Below are positions 1 through 5,818 of a stretch of 6,029 bases of DNA, piece after piece. Every line of letters begins with the position of its first letter. Within the stretch, counting starts at the first letter, position 1. The position numbers were made by a program, and so were the translations under genes. The notes beneath the pieces are model-generated. The model searched no databases, was not told the DNA's origin, and was given only the letters and a program-made list of their open reading frames with translations. The stretch lies in assembly GCA_003343815.1 (NCBI GenBank), contig QAKL01000049.1:8380-14408 (forward strand), written 5' to 3'. The stretch is from Clostridiales bacterium. Lineage in GTDB: Bacteria; Bacillota; Peptococcia; Peptococcales; Peptococcaceae.

Positions 1-3000
1 CCTCTAAACGTTTGATCATCGTCGGATCATCGTGTCCGAGGATGTCTAATTTTAAAAGGTTATGGTCGATCGAGTGATAGTCAAAGTGCGTGGTGATGAT
101 AGAGGTATGGGTATCATTTGCCGGGTGCTGCACAGGAGTAAAGGAGTAAATTTCCTCGCCGTGCGGCAAGACGATGATGCCGCCTGGGTGCTGCCCGGTA
201 GTGCGGCGCACGCCGACGCAGCCCTGACTCAGGCGCTCGATTTCGCAGCTGCGCTTGGTCTGCCCGCGCTCCTCGAAATATTTAAGCACATAGCCGTAAG
301 CGGTTTTTTCCGCTAAAGTACCGATGGTGCCTGCGCGGAAAGTGTGACCTTTGCCGAATATTTCCTCGGTGTAGGCGTGGACGACGGGCTGATAATCACC
401 GGAAAAGTTTAAGTCGATATCAGGCTCTTTATCGCCGTTAAAGCCTAAGAACGTCTCGAAAGGAATGTCGTGTCCCTCTTTTTTCAATTGCGCACCGCAG
501 ACGGGGCAGACTTTATCGGGCATATCGCAGCCGCTCATGCCGCGGTATTTTTTGACCTCATCAGAGTCAAACTCGCTGTAGTGACACTCGGCGCAGTAGT
601 AATGCGGCGGCAGGGGATTGACCTCGGTGATACCTGCCATCGTCGCCGCCAAAGAAGAGCCGACGGAACCGCGGGAGCCGACTAAGTAGCCGTCGTCGTT
701 GGATTTCCAGACGAGTTTTTGGGCGATGATGTACATGACGGCGAAGCCGTTGCCGATGATGGATTTAAGCTCGTGCTCCAAACGTTCCTCGACTTGCGAG
801 GGCAGATTTTCGCCGTAAATGCTGTGTGCCTTTTCGTAGCAGATTTGCCGCAATGTTTTATCTGAATCAGCGATAACCGGCGGGCATTTGTCGGGGCGGA
901 CAGGAGCGATTTTTTCGATCATGGAGTTAATTTTGCGTGTATTGGTAACCACGACCTCGTAGGCTTTTTCGCGGCCTAAATATTTAAACTCCTCGAGCAT
1001 TTCCTCGGTGGTGCGCAGATACAAAGGCGCTTGATTGTCCGCGTCGGGGAAGCCTTTGCCAGCCATGATGATGCGGCGGTAGACCTCGTCCTCGGGATCT
1101 AAGAAATGCACATCGCAGGTCGCGCAGACGGGTTTATTAAACTCCTCGCCCAAACGGACGATAGTTTTGTTTAACTCCTCTAAATCGCTCATGGAGTTAA
1201 TTTGCGGGTGCTTGTCGCTTGCGAGCATAAATGCATTATTGCCCAAGGGCTGGATTTCCAGATAATCGTAGAAATTGACGATACGGTTGATTTCTGAGTG
1301 CGGCACATTGCGTAAAATAGCCTGCACCAGCTCGCCCGCTTCGCAAGCCGAGCCTAAGATAAGTCCTTCGCGGTTTTCCTCCAAAAGACTGCGCGGAATC
1401 CTCGGACGGCGCGCGTAATAATCCAAGTGCGATAAGCTGATAAGCTTGTAGAGATTGACGCGGCCGATGTCGTTTTGCGCCAAAACTATCGCGTGATAGG
1501 TCGGCATTTTTTTAACCGTTTCGATAGAAAGCTTGCCGAAATTATTGATTTCGTCAAAGCTTGCCACGCCTTGCTCGCTAAAGCGCTCCATTAATTTTTG
1601 ATAGATAAGCGCCGTAGCCTCGGCGTCATCGACGGCGCGGTGGTGATTTTCGAGAGATATCTCTAATTCCTTGGCGACGGTGTCCAGTTTGTGATTGTGT
1701 AAATTAGGTAATAAAATACGCGCCATGGTGACGGTATCCAGCACTGTTTTTTGCCACGGGAGGTTTAAACGCGCAGCGTTTGCTGTAATAAAGCTGTTGT
1801 CAAAATCGGCATTGTGCGCCGCTACTGCGCAATTTTCGCAGAAAGCGATAAATTTAGGGAGTATTTCCTCAATCGTGGGAGCGTCAAGTACCATCTCATC
1901 GCTAATCGAAGTGAGTTTCTCGATTTCGTAGGGAATGGGAATTTCAGGGTTGACGAAAGTGGAGAAACGATCGACGATCTCGCCGTTTACTAACTTTACG
2001 GCGCCGATTTCGATGATTTTGTCGTTGAGCGCGCTGAATCCCGTTGTCTCCAAGTCGAAAACGACGACGGGCGTGTCTAAAGACTGCCCCGCAGGCTCAC
2101 TTACGGCGGCTTTTAAATCGTCGACTAAATATATTTCGCAGCCGTAGATGACCTTGAACGGCTCGTCGGGCTTAATAGTATGAAACGCTTCGGGGAAAGA
2201 CTGCACGACGCCGTGGTCGGTGACAGCGATCGCCTCATGCCCCCAGGCTTTGGCGCGCTTGATCAATTCTTTGACATCGACCAAGCCGTCCATGTCGCTC
2301 ATCAAGGTATGAGCGTGCAATTCGACGCGCTTTTCGGGGCTGTTGTCCTGCCTTTTAGCGGTGAAATCGTTAATTAAGCGAATCCCGCGGATTGAGGAAA
2401 TATTGACCTCACGGTCGTATTTGTCGATCATTGCCATGCCTTTTAGTTTGACGAAAGACTTTAATTTCAGCTTGTCCAAAAATTCGTCTGCCTGCTCTTT
2501 TTCCAAGAAGACCTTGCACTGGATCGTATCGTGAAAGTCGGTCACGGCGAAAATTGCCAGTTTTTTTTCGCTGCGCAGCTCGCGCACGTCTAATTTGATG
2601 ATCTGTCCGGCGATGATGACCTCACCGATCGCGTCAGTGATCTCAGAAATAGGCGTGGACTCGCCGTCGAAATTACGGCCGTAAATTAGCGAGGGATCGT
2701 CGTTTTTACGCTTTTTAAGGGCGGGTTTCTCTGCTGTTTCCGGCTCGGGGAGGGGAGCGGAAGATTCCGGCGCAGGCGCTTTTTCAATAATTGGGGCGTG
2801 GTAAACAGGAGTTATTTTCGCGCTCGCCTTGGCTTTGGTATAGCGCCACTCGCAGGCTAAATCTAAAGCGAAGCGCTCGCGCAGGATATTTATGATAAAA
2901 TTCGTTAAAATTTTCTCGTTTTTGCTCACTAAAGGCGAAGCTTGAGCTGTTAAAATAAGCTTATCGTCTTTACAGTGCCAGGCGCTTTTTTTCAAGATAC

Positions 3001-3313
3001 TGTAATCAAGCATGCCTAAAGCTTCGCGGCTTTCCTCGACGATGCTAGGCCAGTAATTTTCGAGGATGGCTTGCGGGGTGTATTGCTCGGAGAGATAAAA
3101 GCGAATTTTGATGATTAAAGTGCATTCATCAGGCGGGAACTGGCGGCTGAGCTCTTTTTGGAGTAGGGCGAGATGTTTATACTGCAAAAGACGCGCGCTT
3201 GCGAGATAAATATACAACTTGTTTTCGCTGCGGTTGATTTTGGCGCGTTCGATTGTTGTTTCGCTTAAAAGCTCGCGCAAGGACGGATCGTTTATCAATG
3301 AAGCAAGCTCCAA
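1..3313 (-). CDS. polC: DNA polymerase III PolC-type, alpha subunit with 3'-5' exonuclease (5' part, C-terminus outside window)
   Basis: PolC is the main replicative DNA polymerase of Firmicutes, with proofreading exonuclease in the same chain. The minus frame is open for 1,104 codons from a TTG to the left edge. Domains read in order: N-terminal domain (about 1-170); a Pro/Ala/Glu-rich linker ending in KKRK (170-200); OB fold (205-325); PHP domain beginning VELHAHTLMSDMDG (H333, H335); a DnaQ-like exonuclease inserted in PHP, with DLETTGF (D420, E422), HNADFD and HHRAVDDAEA (H557/H558, D562/D563); PHP remainder; then the polymerase core with VGSRGSVGSS (near 879), a Cys cluster (C907, C910, C929, C936, C939) likely binding zinc, PDIDLNFSG (catalytic D965, D967), TTGQHPGG and LLKLDILGHDDP (third catalytic Asp, D1090). 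Family members are about 1,430 residues, so roughly 330 are missing. No frameshift or internal stop was seen. Confidence 0.98.
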   Translation of the reverse strand, partial: MELASLINDPSLRELLSETTIERAKINRSENKLYIYLASARLLQYKHLALLQKELSRQFPPDECTLIIKIRFYLSEQYTPQAILENYWPSIVEESREALGMLDYSILKKSAWHCKDDKLILTAQASPLVSKNEKILTNFIINILRERFALDLACEWRYTKAKASAKITPVYHAPIIEKAPAPESSAPLPEPETAEKPALKKRKNDDPSLIYGRNFDGESTPISEITDAIGEVIIAGQIIKLDVRELRSEKKLAIFAVTDFHDTIQCKVFLEKEQADEFLDKLKLKSFVKLKGMAMIDKYDREVNISSIRGIRLINDFTAKRQDNSPEKRVELHAHTLMSDMDGLVDVKELIKRAKAWGHEAIAVTDHGVVQSFPEAFHTIKPDEPFKVIYGCEIYLVDDLKAAVSEPAGQSLDTPVVVFDLETTGFSALNDKIIEIGAVKLVNGEIVDRFSTFVNPEIPIPYEIEKLTSISDEMVLDAPTIEEILPKFIAFCENCAVAAHNADFDNSFITANAARLNLPWQKTVLDTVTMARILLPNLHNHKLDTVAKELEISLENHHRAVDDAEATALIYQKLMERFSEQGVASFDEINNFGKLSIETVKKMPTYHAIVLAQNDIGRVNLYKLISLSHLDYYARRPRIPRSLLEENREGLILGSACEAGELVQAILRNVPHSEINRIVNFYDYLEIQPLGNNAFMLASDKHPQINSMSDLEELNKTIVRLGEEFNKPVCATCDVHFLDPEDEVYRRIIMAGKGFPDADNQAPLYLRTTEEMLEEFKYLGREKAYEVVVTNTRKINSMIEKIAPVRPDKCPPVIADSDKTLRQICYEKAHSIYGENLPSQVEERLEHELKSIIGNGFAVMYIIAQKLVWKSNDDGYLVGSRGSVGSSLAATMAGITEVNPLPPHYYCAECHYSEFDSDEVKKYRGMSGCDMPDKVCPVCGAQLKKEGHDIPFETFLGFNGDKEPDIDLNFSGDYQPVVHAYTEEIFGKGHTFRAGTIGTLAEKTAYGYVLKYFEERGQTKRSCEIERLSQGCVGVRRTTGQHPGGIIVLPHGEEIYSFTPVQHPANDTHTSIITTHFDYHSIDHNLLKLDILGHDDPTMIKRLE

Positions 3314-3320
3314 AAGACTC

Positions 3321-3328
3321 TCTCCTTT
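3321..3328 (-). promoter_or_regulatory. Ribosome binding site that fixes the TTG start of polC
   Basis: On the minus strand AAAGGAGA lies here, with 8 nt between GGAG and the TTG at 3313-3311. The first in-frame ATG is only at residue 101, inside the conserved N-terminal domain, so TTG is the supported start. A second in-frame TTG at codon 6 is too far from this site. Confidence 0.85.
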
Positions 3329-3346
3329 CAAAATAGTTTTAATTAT

Positions 3347-3375
3347 ACTATAGCACAAAATTCTCCGCTAAACAA
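3347..3375 (-). promoter_or_regulatory. Sigma-A-type promoter for polC
   Basis: Read on the minus strand: -35 TTGTTT (3375-3370), a 17-bp spacer, and -10 TATAGT (3352-3347). A TG one base before the -10 (TGCTATAGT) makes it an extended -10 promoter. Transcription would begin near 3340, leaving a short untranslated leader before the TTG at 3313. An overlapping TATAAT just downstream (3346-3341 region) could serve instead but has no good -35. Confidence 0.65.
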
Positions 3376-3426
3376 ATTAAATTTACTTTTTTAAGGATCG
3401 AGCGTGCTGAAATTGTAGCAGCGATA

Positions 3427-3450
3427 AAATATTTATGGAAAAAAATATTT
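3427..3450. repeat. Two copies of the 8-bp palindrome AAATATTT in the divergent promoter region
   Basis: AAATATTT occurs at 3427-3434 and 3443-3450, 16 bp apart start to start. The second copy overlaps the -35 element of the plus-strand promoter by two bases. It may be only an A+T-rich upstream element or a binding site; the sequence does not decide. Nothing else gene-like was seen in the gap 3314-3528 apart from the two promoters. Confidence 0.35.
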
Positions 3451-3477
3451 GCCAAAAAAAGCTTGGGGTGCTATTAT
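3449..3477 (+). promoter_or_regulatory. Sigma-A-type extended -10 promoter for the 215-residue unknown gene
   Basis: -35 TTGCCA (3449-3454), 17-bp spacer, -10 TATTAT (3472-3477) preceded by TGC, giving the extended form TGCTATTAT. The expected start near 3484 gives a leader of about 45 nt. A strong AAAGGAG (3514-3520) lies 8 nt before the ATG at 3529. Confidence 0.75.
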
Positions 3478-3528
3478 ATATTTACCGGAAGAAAGCTTTA
3501 AAATAACGATAACAAAGGAGAATTAACG

Positions 3529-4176
3529 ATGAAAATTGCAAAAATGGAACTGCGCAACAAAAAAAGCGGATTTACAATCAAGCCGTGCGAATTTGCGCAA
3601 ATCAATATTTTAAAGGCTGAGGATGAAAACGACGCTTTGGCGGTTTTTGGGAGTATTTTGACATTGAAAAAATTTGCTTTGGGTTTAGAGGAAAACGCTA
3701 ATTTGGATAATATTTCGCGGCTTTATTTTTTCGCCAATCATCACGAATATCTGTGGTTTGCGAAAACTACCGCCGATGAGAATGGTCAGATGCTGGTCGA
3801 TGAGGAAGAAATTTATAACGCGGATAATGAGATCATCGCTACTCGCGGCTTTGCCCAGGCGGCGATTCGCGGGACAGAGCTGCCGGAGATCAACGTCCGC
3901 CGCAGTTTGATCGATATTTTCGGGATTTCGGAGATTGAGGATATCCGCAAAGGATTAACTAATATTTATGCGCTTGCTATATCCTCGGCAGCGGATTTGG
4001 CGAAATTAAACGATCTGCCGCATGGGGCGTTAGTTTTGTTAGACGGCAGCGGCTTAAATGAAAATGTGGATTTAAGCGGTGTACGAAGCGATGTGCAGAT
4101 TTTAGCGATAGGAAGCTTTACGGGGGGAGTCGAAAAAACACTTACGCGCAAAGGACAAAATATTGCAATTAAATAA
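3529..4176 (+). CDS. Hypothetical protein, 215 residues, unknown function
   Basis: I do not recognise this protein. The ATG start is well supported by AAAGGAG 8 nt upstream and by a good extended -10 promoter; the gene ends in TAA. The product is predicted soluble: no signal peptide, no hydrophobic stretch long enough for a membrane helix, and one cysteine (C20). It is acidic in the middle (residues 75-100, with several Asp/Glu) and basic at the C-terminus (KTLTRKGQNIAIK). A segment near 60-78 is aromatic-rich (RLYFFANHHEYLWF). Alternating helix- and strand-like stretches suggest a mixed alpha/beta fold, but that is inference. It is probably monocistronic or weakly coupled to the acetyltransferase downstream, since a terminator-like hairpin follows 18 bp after the stop. 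The promoter and binding site quality argue that it is a real, expressed gene rather than a chance frame. Confidence 0.88.
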   Translation: MKIAKMELRNKKSGFTIKPCEFAQINILKAEDENDALAVFGSILTLKKFALGLEENANLDNISRLYFFANHHEYLWFAKTTADENGQMLVDEEEIYNADNEIIATRGFAQAAIRGTELPEINVRRSLIDIFGISEIEDIRKGLTNIYALAISSAADLAKLNDLPHGALVLLDGSGLNENVDLSGVRSDVQILAIGSFTGGVEKTLTRKGQNIAIK

Positions 4177-4194
4177 TTAAACCTAAACAAGCAC

Positions 4195-4237
4195 AAAATC
4201 CCTCCCAATGCATATACTGCGGCAGGAGGGATTTTTT
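4195..4237 (+). terminator. Terminator-like hairpin whose 3' arm contains the Shine-Dalgarno site of the next gene
   Basis: AAAATCCCTCC (4195-4205) pairs perfectly with GGAGGGATTTT (4225-4235), 11 bp, around a 19-nt loop that can itself pair GCA (4210-4212) with TGC (4218-4220). A run of six T (4232-4237) follows the G+C part of the stem, so it can act as an intrinsic terminator for the unknown gene upstream. The GGAGGG at 4225-4230 is also the only ribosome binding site for the ATG at 4238, so the folded form would hide it. Whether it acts as terminator, translational lock or both is not shown by sequence alone. Confidence 0.7.
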
Positions 4238-4792
4238 ATGGAGCGGGAATATTTTTATGAGCAGATCGCAGAATTAACTTATCAAAATTTTGAGCCTTTG
4301 GTGACGTGGCTTTTCCCCGAGCAAAAAGCCAAATGGATTTTAAAAGAAAGCTTGAATTACGAGGCAGTGATTTTTACCGCCAAAGGCTGCGAATTGGCGG
4401 CGCTGTTGGGATATTATGCCAACGGCTGCAATTTTTTCGATTTCAAGGAGGAAAAGCTGCGCAAGTGGCTTACTGCGGAGGAATATTGCCAAAGCAAAAA
4501 ACGTCTGGAACAGTGGCAGAGCTCCTGCAAAAAGGATACTTTTTATGTCGAGGCACTCTGTACGGATGCGCTGCACCGCAGACAGGGGCTGGCGGAGTAT
4601 CTTTTGTCATTAGCTGAGAAAAAGGCGAAAGAGTGCGGATTAAAGCGTATGGCGCTCGAGGTGGCGGATAATAATTATCCCGCGATGGCGCTATATTTAA
4701 AATGCGGTTTCACCTGCAAGGATAAACGGCGCACGCCCTGCGATTTTACGCATTACGAGTGCAGATTGTGGTTAGAAAAAACACTCTCCTGA
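4238..4792 (+). CDS. GNAT-family N-acetyltransferase, 184 residues
   Basis: GNAT enzymes move an acetyl group from acetyl-CoA to an amine of a small molecule or protein. The signature is in the C-terminal half: strand-plus-loop FYVEALCTDALHRRQGLA (102-119), containing R114-R-Q-G117-L-A119, a match to the acetyl-CoA pyrophosphate loop Q/RxxGxG/A; then a helix, the strand MALEVADNN (138-146) and ALYLKCGF (151-158), where Y153 is the usual candidate general acid. The N-terminal half (1-95) is not recognised, so the substrate is unknown. Ten cysteines in 184 residues is high. The start is ATG 4238, with GGAGGG 7 nt upstream; an in-frame ATG at 4208 lacks a binding site. I saw no convincing promoter of its own in the 61-bp gap, so expression may depend on read-through of the upstream hairpin. 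The stop lies inside a terminator stem. Confidence 0.88.
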   Translation: MEREYFYEQIAELTYQNFEPLVTWLFPEQKAKWILKESLNYEAVIFTAKGCELAALLGYYANGCNFFDFKEEKLRKWLTAEEYCQSKKRLEQWQSSCKKDTFYVEALCTDALHRRQGLAEYLLSLAEKKAKECGLKRMALEVADNNYPAMALYLKCGFTCKDKRRTPCDFTHYECRLWLEKTLS

Positions 4793-4817
4793 AGTATTTC
4801 GAGAGAGTGTTTTTTTT
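4776..4817. terminator. Bidirectional intrinsic terminator between convergent genes
   Basis: AAAAAACACTCTC (4776-4788) pairs with GAGAGTGTTTTTT (4803-4815) over 13 bp; the loop can close further through GAA/TTC (4791-4793 with 4798-4800). Eight T follow on the plus strand (4810-4817), and six A at 4776-4781 give a T run on the minus strand, so it can stop both the acetyltransferase transcript and the membrane protein transcript. It overlaps the last codons and the TGA of the acetyltransferase gene; the convergent stop codons are only 33 bp apart. Confidence 0.9.
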
Positions 4818-4825
4818 CTGTGGTT

Positions 4826-5455
4826 TTACCGTACTTTCGGCAGATCCCAGCGGTAATGCGTCGCCAAAAGGCGGATGATCAAGGTTGTGGTGACACTGAT
4901 GACGGAGGCAGGGATATTAGTAAGCCAATTTAAGGCGATTAGATACACCACCGCGCCGATAAGCGAGGCAGAGGCGTAGATTTGCTTAACGAAAATATAT
5001 GGGATTTCTTTAGCCAGCACGTCGCGGCAGATACCGCCGCCGATGCCGGTGAGCATCCCAACAAAAATCAACAAAAAAGTGCCGTCATAGCCCAAATTTT
5101 GTGCGGTAGCGATGCCGGAGACGGTGAAAATGCCCAAGCCTACCGCGTCGGCAATATTCATTACGGATTCGTAAACAGGGATAAATCTGCCGCTGAGCAG
5201 ATGAGAGTTACAGCGGAAAAGCAAAAATAATACGACCGCCGTCGTGATCGCGACTAAAGTATAGCTATAATTGCTGAACATTTTGGGAGGAGTATTGCCT
5301 AAAATAACATCGCGGATTATACCGCCGCCCAGCGCGGTAACTACTGCCAAAACGATGATGCCGAATATGTCCATATTTTTTTTGATCCCGGTCATGGCGC
5401 CGGAGGAGGCAAAGGCGATAGTGCCGATCATTTCCAAAATAAGTCCGTAATGCAT
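4826..5455 (-). CDS. UPF0126/TRIC-family (YicG-like) integral membrane protein, 209 residues
   Basis: The protein is an internal duplication of a three-helix unit plus a last helix, the layout of the UPF0126/TRIC family. Repeat one has TIAFASSGAMTGI (12-24) and GGGIIRD (43-49); repeat two has ADAVGLGIFTVSGIA (102-116) and GGGICRD (139-145). About seven membrane helices are visible, near 5-24, 29-49, 64-81, 101-119, 127-145, 157-177 and 182-200, and the length is normal for the family. Members have been described as monovalent cation channels (TRIC) and some as glycine transporters; the sequence does not say which applies, so no symbol is given. The ATG is preceded by AAAGGAG with 7 nt spacing. 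It has its own promoter and a structured leader with an intrinsic terminator (5506-5596), so it is probably controlled by premature termination. It converges on the acetyltransferase gene. Confidence 0.93.
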   Translation of the reverse strand: MHYGLILEMIGTIAFASSGAMTGIKKNMDIFGIIVLAVVTALGGGIIRDVILGNTPPKMFSNYSYTLVAITTAVVLFLLFRCNSHLLSGRFIPVYESVMNIADAVGLGIFTVSGIATAQNLGYDGTFLLIFVGMLTGIGGGICRDVLAKEIPYIFVKQIYASASLIGAVVYLIALNWLTNIPASVISVTTTLIIRLLATHYRWDLPKVR

Positions 5456-5505
5456 AAAAAAGCTCCTTTGACAGAGATATCATGTATTTTAACCGATTTT
5501 TTGAT

Positions 5506-5535
5506 AAAAAAAACAAGAAGCTGCTCACTTCTTGT
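5506..5535 (-). terminator. Intrinsic terminator in the leader of the membrane protein gene
   Basis: On the minus strand ACAAGAAG (5535-5528) pairs with CTTCTTGT (5520-5513), 8 bp, around the 7-nt loop TGAGCAG, and is followed by a run of T reaching 5506. It lies 51 bp before the ATG and has no T run in the plus direction, so it acts only on the minus-strand leader. Its 5' arm and loop can pair with the upstream aptamer-like stem. Confidence 0.85.
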
Positions 5536-5596
5536 CCTTTGATAAGCGAGCCGTTACCAAAGTCGGTGTGTGTTTGAGTAGAGGCGCCGGTTCGCT
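5513..5596 (-). promoter_or_regulatory. Candidate riboswitch or attenuator leader of the membrane protein gene, class not recognised
   Basis: Read on the minus strand, the RNA would begin near 5596 with AGCGA (5596-5592), pairing with UCGCU (5549-5545); after one A/C mismatch CCG (5590-5588) pairs with CGG (5553-5551). Inside this closed unit of about 52 nt, ACCG (5567-5564) and UGGU (5559-5556) can form a small hairpin, leaving a long unpaired C/A/U-rich arm (about 5586-5568). Next, GCUCGCUU (5551-5544) can instead pair with AAGUGAGC (5530-5523) over 8 bp with one G-U pair. That alternative breaks both the closing stem and the 5' arm of the terminator. Stem plus terminator versus antiterminator is the usual riboswitch switch, with bound ligand predicted to turn expression off. 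I do not see glycine, lysine, TPP, SAM, fluoride or c-di-GMP hallmarks. A cation sensor (for example the Na+-I/DUF1646 type) would suit the gene but is a guess. Confidence 0.6.
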
Positions 5597-5602
5597 ATAT
5601 TT

Positions 5603-5631
5603 ATAATACTACAATCTCGGGAGATTTTCCA
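5603..5631 (-). promoter_or_regulatory. Promoter of the membrane protein gene
   Basis: Read on the minus strand: -35 TGGAAA (5631-5626, weak), 17-bp spacer, -10 TATTAT (5608-5603). The start would fall about 7 bases on, near 5596, which is the first base of the closing stem of the leader RNA. That agreement raises confidence in both calls. Confidence 0.6.
5613..5626. repeat. Short inverted repeat in the promoter spacer (possible operator)
   Basis: AATCTC-GG-GAGATT is a 6-2-6 inverted repeat lying almost wholly between the -35 and -10 of the minus-strand promoter. A bound repressor there would block polymerase. It matches no operator I know; at 12 paired bases chance is possible. Confidence 0.35.
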
Positions 5632-5733
5632 GAGGTTTTTTCGGTTTTGTGGAAAGTTAATCTTGTCATTTTATATAAATTTTTCTGATGATTTTGGCGC
5701 GCGCCTCTTAGTGGGCGAAAAATGATAAAAAAG

Positions 5734-5762
5734 GTTAGCTGTTTATAGAAACTGTTAGCTGT
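5734..5762 (+). repeat. 9-bp direct repeat with 20-bp period
   Basis: GTTAGCTGT occurs at 5734-5742 and exactly again at 5754-5762. Twenty base pairs is close to two helical turns, so both copies face the same side of the DNA, as expected for sites bound by a dimeric activator. They lie about 60 bp upstream of the distal promoter of the oxidoreductase gene. The regulator is unknown. Confidence 0.45.
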
Positions 5763-5765
5763 CGT

Positions 5766-5785
5766 TATCTAAAATTTTTTAGATA
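5766..5785. repeat. 20-bp A+T-rich palindrome, candidate operator
   Basis: TATCTAAAA (5766-5774) and TTTTAGATA (5777-5785) are perfect inverted repeats around a central TT. It starts 4 bp after the second copy of the direct repeat and ends 34 bp before the -35 of the distal promoter. As RNA it would be a weak A-U hairpin with no useful T run after it, so a protein-binding site is more likely than a terminator. I do not recognise the regulator; it does not fit Rex, CRP/FNR or Fur consensus. Confidence 0.5.
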
Positions 5786-5818
5786 CTATTTCCGGATAGT
5801 TTTTCGGTTTATCAATGC

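Larger units (their letters stand above)
5632..5818. other. Non-coding stretch between divergent transcription units
   Basis: This is the centre of the 522-bp gap at 5456-5977. I see no supported coding region on either strand: no frame with a ribosome binding site and a recognisable product. The stretch is A+T-rich apart from the perfect 10-bp palindrome GGCGCGCGCC (5696-5705). It also carries a direct repeat and a 20-bp palindrome, listed separately. No sigma-A promoter with good elements was found within it. Confidence 0.6.

Noticed and set aside
919..1206. Repeated string TCATGGAGTTAATTT at about 918 and 1189
   Set aside because: Both copies encode the same short peptide (INSM) in polC, so it is a coding coincidence, not a mobile or regulatory repeat.
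62..2534. Plus-strand open frames at 62-316, 470-685, 1695-1931, 1935-2147, 2180-2377 and 2343-2534
   Set aside because: All are antisense to the conserved polC reading frame, lack convincing ribosome binding sites and give no recognisable protein.
3966..4208. Minus-strand frame of 80 codons
   Set aside because: It lies opposite the well-supported 215-residue gene and has low-complexity, non-family-like content.
4208..4237. Upstream in-frame ATG at 4208 for the acetyltransferase
   Set aside because: It lies in the hairpin loop with only CCCTCCC-like sequence upstream, while ATG 4238 has GGAGGG at 7 nt.
4306..4617. Overlapping frames at 4306-4617 and 4416-4613 (plus) and 4340-4576 (minus)
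   Set aside because: They are other-frame shadows of the acetyltransferase gene; the GNAT motifs are in the annotated frame.
4982..5230. Plus-strand frame opposite the membrane protein gene
   Set aside because: It is antisense to a clear family member with duplicated GGGxxRD motifs, and its product is not recognisable.
5265..5528. Minus-strand 87-codon frame starting at GTG 5528, with AAAGGA 6 nt upstream, as a possible leader peptide
   Set aside because: It runs out of frame deep into the membrane protein gene, its start lies inside the terminator hairpin, and its sequence shows no family. The spaced AAAGGA is noted, but leader translation is not supported.
5541..5596. Lysine riboswitch on the plus strand, suggested by GAGTAGAGGCGC
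   Set aside because: Only this short stretch resembles the class; the rest of the conserved core is absent, no gene follows closely on that strand, and the terminator is oriented to the minus strand.
5513..5596. Glycine riboswitch in the leader of the UPF0126 gene
   Set aside because: It was considered because some family members are described as glycine transporters, but the conserved glycine aptamer core is not present.
5626..5655. TTTCCA...TGGAAA inverted repeat as a hairpin
   Set aside because: It has six base pairs around an 18-nt loop, no T run, and one arm is explained by the -35 element.
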